From positions 124,001 through 188,000 of the forward strand of contig BQJC01000001.1 in the NCBI GenBank assembly GCA_021604505.1: a stretch of DNA of 64,000 nt, in the 5' to 3' direction. The stretch's first letter is position 1. Each line of letters begins with the position of its first letter. Positions 23,591 to 31,402 of the stretch are shown in pieces. The DNA is from Nitrospinaceae bacterium. GTDB lineage: Bacteria > Nitrospinota > Nitrospinia > Nitrospinales > VA-1. A program made the translations under genes and the position numbers. The notes under the pieces are model-generated. The model ran no database searches and was not told the origin of the DNA. It worked only from the letters and a program-made list of their open reading frames with translations.

Positions 23591-24397
23591 ATGATGATTA
23601 GAAAAGCAATGATCCTCTTTTGGATCTTTTTTTCTTTTGCCTCCTGGATTGGTATGGCTGCGGCTGAGGAAAACAAGGGGTCCGATCCGTCAGATATGGT
23701 CCTGATTCCTGCGGGGACATTCACGATGGGGAGCACGGAAGCCGATATAAAATGGGCCGCCGTTAAATTTTTTTCCGAAACCCTGGAATGGTACCAGGAT
23801 GAAACTCCAGCGCGTGAGGTCCATCTCGATGCGTATTATGTCGATAAATATGAAGTGACCAATCGGGCCTATATGAAATTTCGAGAGTCGGTGCAAGGGC
23901 GCGGACCCAAGTTCATGGATGAGTTGCGGTTCAATAAACCCGATCATCCCGTTGTGGGTATTTCCTGGCAGGAAGCCGATGACTATTGTTTGTGGGCCGG
24001 AAAGCGGCTTCCCACGGAAGCGGAGTGGGAAAAGGCGGCCCGGGGGAACGATGCCCGCTATTTTCCCTGGGGCAATGAACCAGACGCAACCTTGGGCAAT
24101 GTCCGGGGAATGTTGGACGAATACCGCTACACCGCTCCGGTGGGGGATTATGAAAAGGGCAAAAGCCCTTATGGAGTTCATGACCTGGCCGGGAATGTTT
24201 GGGAATGGACCTCGGACTGGTACAAGCCTTATGCCGGCAACCAGCACGAAAATGATTTGTATGGAGAATCATTGAAAGTGATTAAAGGAGGGTCCTGGAA
24301 ATCGAATATGGATCTCGCGCGTTCGGCGATCCGTGGCAAGGCGATTCCGGACCAACCACAAAGCTATATCGGATTCCGCTGTGCCCGCGACCTTTAA
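23591..24397 (+). CDS. Secreted formylglycine-generating-enzyme-like protein
   Basis: 268 residues from the ATG at 23591; a GTG at 23567 is also in frame. A signal peptide (MMIRKAMILFWIFFSFASWIGMAAA) is followed by an FGE-sulfatase domain: MVLIPAGTFTMGS, YEVTNRAYMKF, RLPTEAEWEKAARG, DLAGNVWEWTSDWY, IKGGSW and YIGFRCARDL. True FGEs oxidise a sulfatase cysteine using a conserved cysteine pair. Here the expected active-site cysteines are not evident near the C-terminus, so it is more likely a structural or ergothioneine/PvdO-like relative. It probably shares a transcript with leuCD and the following LRR gene. Confidence 0.85.
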   Translation: MMIRKAMILFWIFFSFASWIGMAAAEENKGSDPSDMVLIPAGTFTMGSTEADIKWAAVKFFSETLEWYQDETPAREVHLDAYYVDKYEVTNRAYMKFRESVQGRGPKFMDELRFNKPDHPVVGISWQEADDYCLWAGKRLPTEAEWEKAARGNDARYFPWGNEPDATLGNVRGMLDEYRYTAPVGDYEKGKSPYGVHDLAGNVWEWTSDWYKPYAGNQHENDLYGESLKVIKGGSWKSNMDLARSAIRGKAIPDQPQSYIGFRCARDL

Positions 24398-24413
24398 AAT
24401 GGAGAGTGTAAAA

Positions 24414-25202
24414 ATGCAAAATTTAGTGAAATGGATTTTCCCCGCCATTGCCATCCTGTTTCTGACTCAGACCAGTTGGGGTTACGATCCAAGCAAACAC
24501 GCGGGCAAAGAAGGTATAAAAGGCGGTGGAAAAGGACATCACGGATACGGCAGACCCAAAGGACCGCCTGCGGATATTCCAGCTCATATCAAGGAAAGAA
24601 CCAGCCCGGACGGAAAAGGGATCAACCTGAATAAGTCCCAGATAGGGGTCAAAGGAATTTCCATTCTTGCAAACTCCACAAACCATGCGAATATCGTTTC
24701 TCTTGCCCTGCAAGGCAACAAGTTAGGTGATGAGGGTGCCGGAATCCTCGCGGGATCGGAAACGTTCAAGCATGTCGAATTGCTGAATCTTTGGGGCAAC
24801 GATCTCACCGAAGCCGGGGGAAAGCTGTTGGCCGAGTCTCCCCATCTTGGGAACTTGAAAGAATTGAAGTTGACCCGTAACAAGCTGGGAGACGCAGGAG
24901 TGATCGCGCTGGTTCAATCTAAAAACGCCCGCCACCTGACGATATTAAATTTGGACGCGAATCAAATCACCGATAAAGGGGCGGTAGCGATTGCAAATTC
25001 CCCGCATTTATCCAATTTGAAGAGTCTGGATCTCTATAATAACCAGATCGGTCCGGAAGGTATCAAGGCTCTTTTGCAGTCAAAATCCCTGAAGAATTTG
25101 GAGACCCTGGTTTTGGTCCGCAACCAGGTGGATGTGGATACCGCTTTGAGTATAGAAAAAACGGCAACCTTGCCCAATTTGAAATCACTGCAACTGTTTT
25201 AA
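24414..25202 (+). CDS. Secreted leucine-rich-repeat protein
   Basis: 262 residues from the ATG at 24414, supported by GGAG 9 bases upstream. A signal peptide (MQNLVKWIFPAIAILFLTQTSWG) is followed by a Gly/His/Lys-rich linker and about six 28-30-residue leucine-rich repeats of the ribonuclease-inhibitor type (pattern LxxLxLxxNxLGDEGAxxLA), ending at LKSLQLF. Such repeats make a curved protein-binding surface. No enzymatic domain is attached. It starts 17 bases after the FGE-like gene, so both secreted proteins are likely co-expressed. Binding partner unknown. Confidence 0.85.
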   Translation: MQNLVKWIFPAIAILFLTQTSWGYDPSKHAGKEGIKGGGKGHHGYGRPKGPPADIPAHIKERTSPDGKGINLNKSQIGVKGISILANSTNHANIVSLALQGNKLGDEGAGILAGSETFKHVELLNLWGNDLTEAGGKLLAESPHLGNLKELKLTRNKLGDAGVIALVQSKNARHLTILNLDANQITDKGAVAIANSPHLSNLKSLDLYNNQIGPEGIKALLQSKSLKNLETLVLVRNQVDVDTALSIEKTATLPNLKSLQLF

Positions 25203-25214
25203 GGCCTGGTTGTC

Positions 25215-25250
25215 AAGAGCCCTGAAATTTTTATTTTTTTAGGGCTTCAC
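25215..25250. terminator. Terminator after LRR gene
   Basis: AGCCCT and AGGGCT enclose an A/T-rich loop that can extend the stem (AAA with TTT). It lies 15-45 bases after the LRR stop codon and between convergent genes, so it may serve both strands. Confidence 0.5.
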
Positions 25251-25281
25251 AATCTTTTGACCTTCATTCCCAGTGGTTTTA

Positions 25282-25470
25282 TTAACGCTGCCAGCGGCGG
25301 TCATTGTAGTTGTCAATCCTTTCCTGGACACTGTGTGCGCCGCGCATGAAACAGTCCAGTATTTCCTTTAAAGACTCGATTTGTTCTTCCGGGTTTTCTG
25401 CCTTACTGAAAATCTGATTTTCTTCTTTTATTTCCTCAAGGAACGTATTTATTTTTTCATGAAATTCCAT
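25282..25470 (-). CDS. Small helical protein of unknown function
   Basis: 62 residues from the ATG at 25470 (MEFHEKINTFLEEIKEENQ), with AGGAAG 8 bases upstream on the minus strand; an upstream in-frame start adds 11 residues without a ribosome-binding site. It is acidic and helical, with one cysteine (EILDCFMRG) and a basic, Trp-containing end (NDRRWQR). No membrane segment. It is convergent with the LRR gene. No family recognised. Confidence 0.55.
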   Translation of the reverse strand: MEFHEKINTFLEEIKEENQIFSKAENPEEQIESLKEILDCFMRGAHSVQERIDNYNDRRWQR

Positions 25471-25660
25471 GTGATTCTTCCTGAAAACGGTTTTTAGAAA
25501 CAACGGACCATAAAAAAACCTACCGTGAACGAAAAAGATCCCGATAGGTGGTATGCGGGTAGTGCTATCCGCTACTTAAGATATCCTGGTTACAAAAAGG
25601 ATTCAAAAAATTCCGAATCAATTCGATGAGTTAAACTTCGAGTTCTTCACCTGGTGTTTG

Positions 25661-25779
25661 AAAAAGGTCCGTCTCCGACCCATTGGGAAGGTATACCGCA
25701 AGGTATTGGGAGGCGATGCCCGCCCCTGGAATCGGAGACAAAGCAAGGAGGCGAACTTTGCTTAACGGACCTTTTTTTT
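25661..25779 (+). ncRNA. Candidate compact structured RNA with terminator
   Basis: AAAAAGGTCC (25661-25670) pairs with GGACCTTTTT (25767-25776), followed by further T. Inside, GTCTCCGA (25671-25678) pairs with TCGGAGAC (25732-25739), enclosing three hairpins: CCC/GGG (25679-25687), ATACC-GCAA-GGTAT with a GNRA tetraloop (25693-25706) and GGG-GGC/GCC-CCC (25708-25724). A further hairpin AAGCAA/TTGCTT (25741-25763) completes the closed junction. Nearly every base is explained. The GNRA loop fixes the plus strand. It matches no riboswitch or housekeeping RNA I can recall. Its promoter was not identified. Confidence 0.6.
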
Positions 25780-25788
25780 GTGAGCCGC

Positions 25789-25811
25789 AAAAAGAGCCCC
25801 CCGAGGCTCTT
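25789..25811 (-). terminator. Minus-strand intrinsic terminator
   Basis: Reading the minus strand, AAGAGCC, a 6-base loop and GGCTCTT, then a T run (TTTTT over 25793-25789). It would end any transcript running leftward from the CRP-site promoter region, and perhaps that of the FecR gene. Confidence 0.65.
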
Positions 25812-26002
25812 GATAGGTTGTTGCAGATGAATGACTTACTGGTCTTTTAAAAGACGCACCGATACTAGGCAGGATGTTTGCTTTAAGGCAGGGCTTCGGG
25901 GGGATCCTTTGAATCCTTGTTTTCGGAATGCCAAATGGAAAATCCATATGGGCCTCTGGGGTGTTCCCGGTTAGGGCTGCTGGTCTTTAATTACCTTCTA
26001 TC
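25789..26002 (-). ncRNA. Candidate CRP-controlled small RNA
   Basis: A TATAAG -10-like box (minus, 26013-26008) would start transcription near 26001. The CRP-type site centred at 26063.5 is then about 62 bases upstream, the usual class I distance. The terminator at 25811-25789 would give an RNA of about 210 bases. A 61-codon frame inside (from 25947) runs through the terminator and is unlikely to be translated. All positions are predicted from motifs only. Confidence 0.4.
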
Positions 26003-26044
26003 AATAACTTATAACGTTTATCAAAGTTGGGGGTAGGTTAGGCA

Positions 26045-26071
26045 TCACATAGTTATGTGAGAAAGATCACA
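26045..26071. promoter_or_regulatory. CRP-type binding site, overlapping palindromes
   Basis: TGTGA (26056-26060), six bases, TCACA (26067-26071) matches the E. coli CRP core exactly. A second palindrome, TCACAT-AGTT-ATGTGA (26045-26060), shares the middle half-site. A CRP-like protein with the matching recognition helix is encoded at 29884-30570 in this window. Confidence 0.7.
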
Positions 26072-26208
26072 TTTTCCCGTACAAAGGAGGCGTGTGCGGC
26101 AGAGCGGGATCTGTATTTTTCCCCTTCGATGAAAAGGGCTTCAGTGGGAGAATAAAAGCAAAAAAGGCAGGTTTGATGGATCGTCTGATACCGAACGATG
26201 AATAGGGT

Positions 26209-27393
26209 CTACCCTGAAAATTTTTCCAATTTCAATGGCGCTTTGGAAAAGTTTTCTTTGTCGCTCGGTAGAGGCTTGGTTTTGATGCCTTGGCCTTCAG
26301 AGGTCTTTTTATTTTTCTCTTCGGCTTCCTTCGCCAGTCTGGCCAATCTGGCAGTTTCCGCGGCTTGCTCAGCTTCGGCTTTAGTGATCCCCCGGTTCTG
26401 AGGAACGGTCGTTTGTTGAATGGTGGTTTCCTGTTTGGCCTTTTTCGTTAAATCCACTTGAGCTTTAGCCACCTGAGAAGCCTTGCCGCTTTCGGAAATT
26501 TCCAGAGACTGTCCCCGGGAAACAACCTGGGGCATGCCGGGCCGTCCGGTGGGTGAGATTGGGATCGTTTCAATGGAGCCCTCGAGCCCGACAAAAGTGG
26601 TCTTTCCATTGGGTTCCACCACGACGACAAATTCCGTTCCCCGCACTCCGGCAATGCCTGCGGGAGTGATGACTTCAAACGTGGAATCTTTGGATTTTGC
26701 CTTGGTCACCACAAACCGGACCGCTCCCAGCGAAACCTGGACCACGGTTTGACGCAATTCTCGATCAGGATCATAGATGTGTTTGGTGATACTCACTTTT
26801 GCGTTTTCCCCCAGGGAAAGGGTACTGGCATCATCGAAGGAAAAAGACACTTTGGAATTGACGGCGGTGTTGATACGGTCCTTCAAAAAAACAGGGGATG
26901 CAAGCTCGGTTCGTCTTCCGGTGTTCTCCCCTTCGGAATATTGAAACACTTTCCCTTCGACGCCGGTGGCGAGACCGATATCAGCGGAAATAACGATACC
27001 GGCTTTCTTCAAAAAAAGTTTCTGATCGAGCAGATTCTTCCCGGCGGGCGCTCCGGTAAACGCATAAGTCAGAGTCACAAATTCGATATCTTTTAGCGGG
27101 TCGTCTAAACCTTTGCCTTCCAGAATATTAAACCCCTGTTGCTTTAAAGAAAGGGCTGTTTGGGCGTATAATTGCTGTTGCGACAATTTGCCGAGATTTC
27201 TAGGGAATAAGGGATTTTCGGGTTGGTGCTGAGCCATTATATTTATAAATTCACCCCGGGTAATTTTTCCCTTCACCTTGGAAAAAGCGCTGGGCAGAAA
27301 CAGGGTCTGCAGAAGAAAGACAAAAAGTACGCACCCAAAAGTTTGTAAAAAGAATCGGGACCTTGAAATGGAAAAGGTTTTTCTAATCTTCAT
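26209..27393 (-). CDS. Secreted FecR-domain protein
   Basis: 394 residues. A basic N-terminus and hydrophobic stretch (FGCVLFVFLLQTLFLPSAFS) form a signal peptide or anchor. About 125-290 is a FecR domain: VNSKVSFSFDDASTLSLGENAKVSI, VQVSLGAVRFVV and VITPAGIAGVRGTEFVVVV are the family landmarks. The C-terminal 90 residues are a charged, Ala/Glu/Lys-rich helix (KAEAEQAAETARLARLAKEAEEKNKK). FecR domains of this class occur in periplasmic proteins rather than in iron-siderophore signalling. It is divergent from the CHASE2 cyclase, an association seen in other bacteria, so it may feed a periplasmic signal to it (inference). Confidence 0.87.
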   Translation of the reverse strand: MKIRKTFSISRSRFFLQTFGCVLFVFLLQTLFLPSAFSKVKGKITRGEFINIMAQHQPENPLFPRNLGKLSQQQLYAQTALSLKQQGFNILEGKGLDDPLKDIEFVTLTYAFTGAPAGKNLLDQKLFLKKAGIVISADIGLATGVEGKVFQYSEGENTGRRTELASPVFLKDRINTAVNSKVSFSFDDASTLSLGENAKVSITKHIYDPDRELRQTVVQVSLGAVRFVVTKAKSKDSTFEVITPAGIAGVRGTEFVVVVEPNGKTTFVGLEGSIETIPISPTGRPGMPQVVSRGQSLEISESGKASQVAKAQVDLTKKAKQETTIQQTTVPQNRGITKAEAEQAAETARLARLAKEAEEKNKKTSEGQGIKTKPLPSDKENFSKAPLKLEKFSG

Positions 27394-27551
27394 TTTTTCC
27401 CCTAGGTTGAATAAATTTTGTTCGCCCCATTGATTTCCCGGCTAATTTGGCATCTATTTTAGAATTTACGAATTTTATGTCAAGTTAATAGATTTTAATG
27501 TTGCATGGTACAATTGATTTTCTAAAAAACTTTTGATTTTTTTTGGCGGCA

Positions 27552-29825
27552 ATGAAAAAAATAACACCCTGGATTCTCGGCTTATCGATTACAGTTGTTG
27601 TGGTTGTTTTCTATAGAATAAACTCGCCGCTCATTTACCATTTGGAACTCTTATTCCAAAAGGCTCACTTCGAATGGCGGGGGCCTCTCTCGCCCGGGCC
27701 TGAGGTGGTGATCGCCGCCATCGATGAAAAAAGCATCGACGAATTGGGACGTTGGCCCTGGCCTAGAAAGCATTTGACCCGCTTGGTTGAAAAACTGGTG
27801 GAAAAGGAAGCCAAGGTCATTGGTTTTGATATGGTATTTTCATCTCCAGATGAAAGCTCTGGAATTGAAACTCTGAAGCGATTGCAAGAAGAACTGGATG
27901 TTAAGGCCGATGGCAATGTGGCGGTTTTCGAAACCGTGGAACGTTATATCCAAAATTCGGATGACGATGGATTATTTGCCAGGGCACTTGGGAAATCGCA
28001 GCGCTCCGTTTTAGGTTATTTTTTCCATTTTCACCCGGAAGGCCTGGATCATCTTTCCGATCGGACGTTGCACGAGTTTCTGCAGGATATCAAGTCCGCG
28101 CAATTTGTAGGTTTCATCAAGTCCAACCGAAATCTGGATTTGTCACTGGTGGATTTTCGCTCTGCCTTTGCGGTCGAGTCCAATATTCCCATTCTCTCGA
28201 AGGCGGTCAAGCAAGTGGGTTTTATCAGTATCGACGTGGAGCCGGACGGTTCCATTCGAAAGTTGCCGCTCATCGTCAAATATCACGATAAGAAAAGCAA
28301 TCAGGATTATTTTTTCCCGCCGCTTGCGATTCGCGTTTTGGAAAAATTCCTCGAAGGGACTCTTTTGTTCCGTGTGGGAGAATTTGGGGTGGAGAAAGTA
28401 TTGCTCGATGGAGAGACCCCACTGCAAATTCTCACCAATGATAAAGGCGAGGCACAAATTAATTTCATGGGCCCGCAGGGAACGTTTCCCCATTTTTCGG
28501 TAACCGATATCATTCACGATCGGTTAGATGCCGTGCCGCCGGGAAGCCTGAAAGATAAAATTGTTTTGGTGGGAGCGACCGCACCCGCATTGGAAAGCGT
28601 CAAAATCACTCCTTTCGATCCTAACTATCCGGGAGTGGAAATTCATGCAACCGTTATCGATAATTTTCTGCACAAAAACTCCCTGCATCAACCCAAGTCG
28701 ATCGATTTGATCGATATGGGTTATTTGATCGTTCTGGGTTTTTTGCTGACCTGGGTGTATTCCGGAGTCCGCCCGGGTCTGGGTTTATTGATTTCAGTGC
28801 TTACTCTGGTGCTTCATTTATGTGTCAGCCATTGGGTCATGGTCTATAAAAGATTCTGGCTGACCGATGTCTTTCCCTTGATGGAAAATGTGCTGATCAT
28901 GGCCTCCATCATGGTCTACCGGTACGGCACCGAAATGAAACAGAAACAAGAGATCCAAAATGTTTTCAGCAAATACCTGCCTGAAAAAGTGATCGATCAA
29001 CTGATGAAAGATCCGGGCCGGTTGAAATTGGGAGGCGAACAGAAAGAGCTGACCGCGTTATTTACAGACATCGTGGGATTCACCTCGCTCTCGGAAAAAT
29101 ATTCCCCTGAGAAGCTCATGAACTTTCTCAATGCCTATTTGACCGAGATGACGGGAATTCTTTTCAAATATGAAGGAACCCTCGATAAATACGATGGGGA
29201 TGCCATCAAATCCTTTTTTGGGGCGCCATTGTATTTTAAAGAACACGCCAAACGCGCGTGCTGGGTTGCGATCGAAATGCAGGATCGGCTCCGGGTGTTG
29301 CGCCAGCACTGGAGAAAGTCAGGGAGGCCGGAACTTTATATTCGAATCGGGATCAACACCGGACTCATGGTGGTTGGCAATATCGGTTCTAAAAACCGCA
29401 TGAATTATGGGATCAATGGAGATTCGGTCAATTTAGCCGCCCGCCTGGAAGCCGCAAATAAGGAATACGGGACATTTTGCCTGATCAGCGACACGACCTA
29501 TCAACAGGCAAAAAATGATATAGAAGTCCGTGAGCTGGAATACATCCGGGTGGTAGGAAGGGTTGCGCCGGTGAAGGTGTATGAATTATTGGGTAAATCC
29601 GGACAGATGGATGAAAGAATACGCCGGATCCTGCCGCTTTATTATGAGGGACTGCGTCACTATCGGAAGAGGAATTGGGAGGCGGCGATTGCTTCATTTG
29701 AAAAGGTTCTTAAGTTTCATCCTAAGGACGGGCCAACCAGAGCGTTCAGAAATCGTTGCCTGCGATTCAAACTAAAACCACCGCCTGAAATTTGGGACGG
29801 TGTGTTTCATCTTCCAACCAAATAG
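27552..29825 (+). CDS. CHASE2-domain adenylate cyclase
   Basis: 757 residues from the ATG at 27552. One N-terminal membrane helix (7-25), a CHASE2 extracytoplasmic sensor (about 30-375), three membrane helices (about 385-465) and a class III cyclase domain (about 495-680). Metal-binding Asp506 (LFTDIVGF) and Asp550 (KYDGD), adenine-selecting Lys546 and Asp624 (NGDSVN), and transition-state Asn627 and Arg631 are all present, so it should make cAMP. The tail (690-750) resembles one tetratricopeptide repeat (YYEGLRHYRKRNWEAAIASFEKVLKFHP). It is divergent from a FecR protein and convergent with a CRP-type regulator. No clear ribosome-binding site. Confidence 0.92.
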   Translation: MKKITPWILGLSITVVVVVFYRINSPLIYHLELLFQKAHFEWRGPLSPGPEVVIAAIDEKSIDELGRWPWPRKHLTRLVEKLVEKEAKVIGFDMVFSSPDESSGIETLKRLQEELDVKADGNVAVFETVERYIQNSDDDGLFARALGKSQRSVLGYFFHFHPEGLDHLSDRTLHEFLQDIKSAQFVGFIKSNRNLDLSLVDFRSAFAVESNIPILSKAVKQVGFISIDVEPDGSIRKLPLIVKYHDKKSNQDYFFPPLAIRVLEKFLEGTLLFRVGEFGVEKVLLDGETPLQILTNDKGEAQINFMGPQGTFPHFSVTDIIHDRLDAVPPGSLKDKIVLVGATAPALESVKITPFDPNYPGVEIHATVIDNFLHKNSLHQPKSIDLIDMGYLIVLGFLLTWVYSGVRPGLGLLISVLTLVLHLCVSHWVMVYKRFWLTDVFPLMENVLIMASIMVYRYGTEMKQKQEIQNVFSKYLPEKVIDQLMKDPGRLKLGGEQKELTALFTDIVGFTSLSEKYSPEKLMNFLNAYLTEMTGILFKYEGTLDKYDGDAIKSFFGAPLYFKEHAKRACWVAIEMQDRLRVLRQHWRKSGRPELYIRIGINTGLMVVGNIGSKNRMNYGINGDSVNLAARLEAANKEYGTFCLISDTTYQQAKNDIEVRELEYIRVVGRVAPVKVYELLGKSGQMDERIRRILPLYYEGLRHYRKRNWEAAIASFEKVLKFHPKDGPTRAFRNRCLRFKLKPPPEIWDGVFHLPTK

Positions 29826-29883
29826 GGGAGCAGGAACTGGAATTTTTCATTAAGGGAACAGGAGGGGTGGGGGTTTTTCACGC

Positions 29884-30570
29884 TTATAAAACGATTTCCC
29901 GTCTCATGACTTTTTCATCCACAATAGTCATTTTTTTCCCTTGGACTTTCAAACAACCACGCACCTGGAACTCCTTGAGGATACGGGCAAACGTCTCCCT
30001 GGACAATCCAGCCATATTGGCCAGTTCCTGACGCGACAAGGTCAGTTCCATAGACATCCCGTCACCTTCATTTTTGCCGATTTTTTCCGCCAGGTCCAGG
30101 AGGCATCGGGCAACTTTTCCATACGCATCGAAGAAGGTCAGGTTGGATATATTTTCGGTTGTATTTCGCAATCGATTGGATAATTCCGTCAACATTCCGA
30201 GAGCCACCGAAGGGGTTTTTTGAATGAGCCCGATAAAATTATCGCGGAATATAATGAGCGCCCGGGTATCTTCCACCGCCGTTGCGGTCGCGCTCCGGGG
30301 GCCGCCGTCCAGAAGAGCCATTTCCCCAAAGAAATCATTTTCCCCAAACGTTTTAATAATAAACTCGTGATTGTTGGAATCGACAAGAGAAATTTTGATC
30401 AACCCGTCCAAAATGATAATCAGAGAATTTCCCGGATCGCCCTGATCAAATATCACCTGGTTTTTTCGATAGGTTTTCTCATGTGCAATTTCTGACAGCT
30501 CTTCCAGATGCGCCTGAGACAAGGATGAAAAAATAGGTATCGCTTGTAAATTTTCAATTTTTGAAACCAT
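29884..30570 (-). CDS. crp: CRP-type cAMP-responsive transcription regulator
   Basis: 228 residues from the ATG at 30570; a TTG at 30579 is also in frame. The cyclic-nucleotide domain has GE82-83 and PRS (91-93), matching the phosphate-binding cassette that holds cAMP in E. coli CRP. The long helix TTENISNLTFFDAYGKVARCLLDLA parallels the CRP dimer helix, with Thr137-Thr138 at the Thr-Ser that contact adenine. The helix-turn-helix reads MAGLSRETFARIL: Arg191, Glu192 and Arg196 equal the TGTGA-reading residues of CRP. It is not the FNR type, as no N-terminal cysteine cluster exists. Its neighbour makes cAMP and a perfect site lies at 26056-26071. Confidence 0.9.
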   Translation of the reverse strand: MVSKIENLQAIPIFSSLSQAHLEELSEIAHEKTYRKNQVIFDQGDPGNSLIIILDGLIKISLVDSNNHEFIIKTFGENDFFGEMALLDGGPRSATATAVEDTRALIIFRDNFIGLIQKTPSVALGMLTELSNRLRNTTENISNLTFFDAYGKVARCLLDLAEKIGKNEGDGMSMELTLSRQELANMAGLSRETFARILKEFQVRGCLKVQGKKMTIVDEKVMRREIVL

Positions 30571-30910
30571 TGCCCTCAATCATTATAAAATTTTAAGATC
30601 CGATGGTTATGTCCAAAAGGCATTATACATTTAAACGGGAAGAGAGGCCCTTTCTATTTATTTGTCCATTTTACCCGCCCCATTTTAATAATTTCTAATT
30701 TTTCTTTTAAAGAAAGCGGGATGCGGGAAAGGCAGGGGGCTGTGGTGACAAGATCGGATAAACCGGCAGTCAGCCCACCGCACGTCAATAATGGGACCAG
30801 CGGTGTGCCAGCAAATCTGAGCTAAGCTTGTTGAAATCGATCACTGCTAAATGGCACAGAGGAACGGTGGATCGTTGGGAAAGGTTTCTGCAAACTCCCT
30901 CCACGGGTAG
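30571..30910. other. 340-base region between crp and tRNA-Phe
   Basis: Immediately upstream of crp (minus strand) a TATAAT lies in an AT-rich stretch, so the crp promoter is probably there. A diverged inverted copy of the interspersed repeat is at 30774-30812. No gene is seen; translations spanning the tRNA are artefacts. Confidence 0.45.
30774..30812 (-). repeat. Interspersed repeat, copy 4 (diverged, inverted)
   Basis: On the minus strand CGCTGG, eight bases, TTGACGTGCGGTGGG and then CTGCCGG parallels copies 1-3 (GCTGG ... TAACGTGCGAYGG ... TGYCGA). The leading palindrome is degraded. It lies about 100 bases from tRNA-Phe. Confidence 0.5.
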
Positions 30911-30986
<76 letters not shown>

Positions 30987-31024
30987 ATTACAAAGACTTA
31001 CCGTTGCCGAGGAAAGAGCGAAAA

Positions 31025-31052
31025 CTATCATAAACGTCCGCACCCTGTCAAT
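31025..31052 (-). promoter_or_regulatory. Probable promoter of tRNA-Phe
   Basis: On the minus strand, TTGACA (31052-31047), 16 bases, then GATAGT (31030-31025). It starts transcription about 30 bases before the tRNA 5' end. Confidence 0.55.
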
Positions 31053-31162
31053 GAATAACCCTCCAAACCACCCCCTCAACAAATAATTAAAAAATCGCCC
31101 TTTATTCTGCTATACTCCGGCTTTATTACCGATTTGCCAATAAAACGGAATGGAATCCACCG

Positions 31163-31402
31163 ATGCTTGTCCTCACGAGAAGAATTGGCGAGAGTATTAA
31201 AATTAATGAAGAAGTCAAAATAACCGTTATAGATGTAAAAGGAAAAAATATTCGCCTGGGAATTGAGGCGCCAAAAGAAACCAAAATCTATCGAGAAGAG
31301 GTGTTTTTAAGAATCAAGCAGGAAAATCGCTCCGCCGCCACCCCGGCCGATATGGATTTGGGAAAAATTTCTCAGCTGGTATTGGATAATCTGGATACAT
31401 GA
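31163..31402 (+). CDS. csrA: Carbon storage regulator CsrA
   Basis: 79 residues opening MLVLTRRIGESIKINEEVKITVIDVKGKNIRLGIEAPKE, the CsrA core, with the RNA-contacting first strand (LVLTRRIGE) and the downstream RLGIEAP/EVFLRI region. CsrA dimers bind GGA motifs in mRNAs and block or promote translation. The C-terminal extension is longer than in enterobacteria (61 residues), as in many species where FliW is the antagonist. The leader has two GGA motifs (GGAATGGAAT) close to the start, suggesting autoregulation. The stop overlaps the fliW start by 4 bases. Confidence 0.97.
   Translation: MLVLTRRIGESIKINEEVKITVIDVKGKNIRLGIEAPKETKIYREEVFLRIKQENRSAATPADMDLGKISQLVLDNLDT

Larger units (their letters stand above)
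25471..26208. other. 738-base intergenic region with two convergent RNA candidates
   Basis: No convincing protein gene. It holds a structured plus-strand RNA candidate (25661-25779), a minus-strand terminator (25789-25811), a candidate minus-strand RNA promoter with CRP-type palindromes (26008-26071) and, near 25552-25575, a small GTAG/CTAC hairpin. Each is described separately. Confidence 0.55.

Noticed and set aside
25762-25947. 61-codon minus-strand frame with AGAGG before its ATG
   Set aside because: It runs through a strong terminator hairpin and into the structured RNA candidate; composition does not look like a protein.
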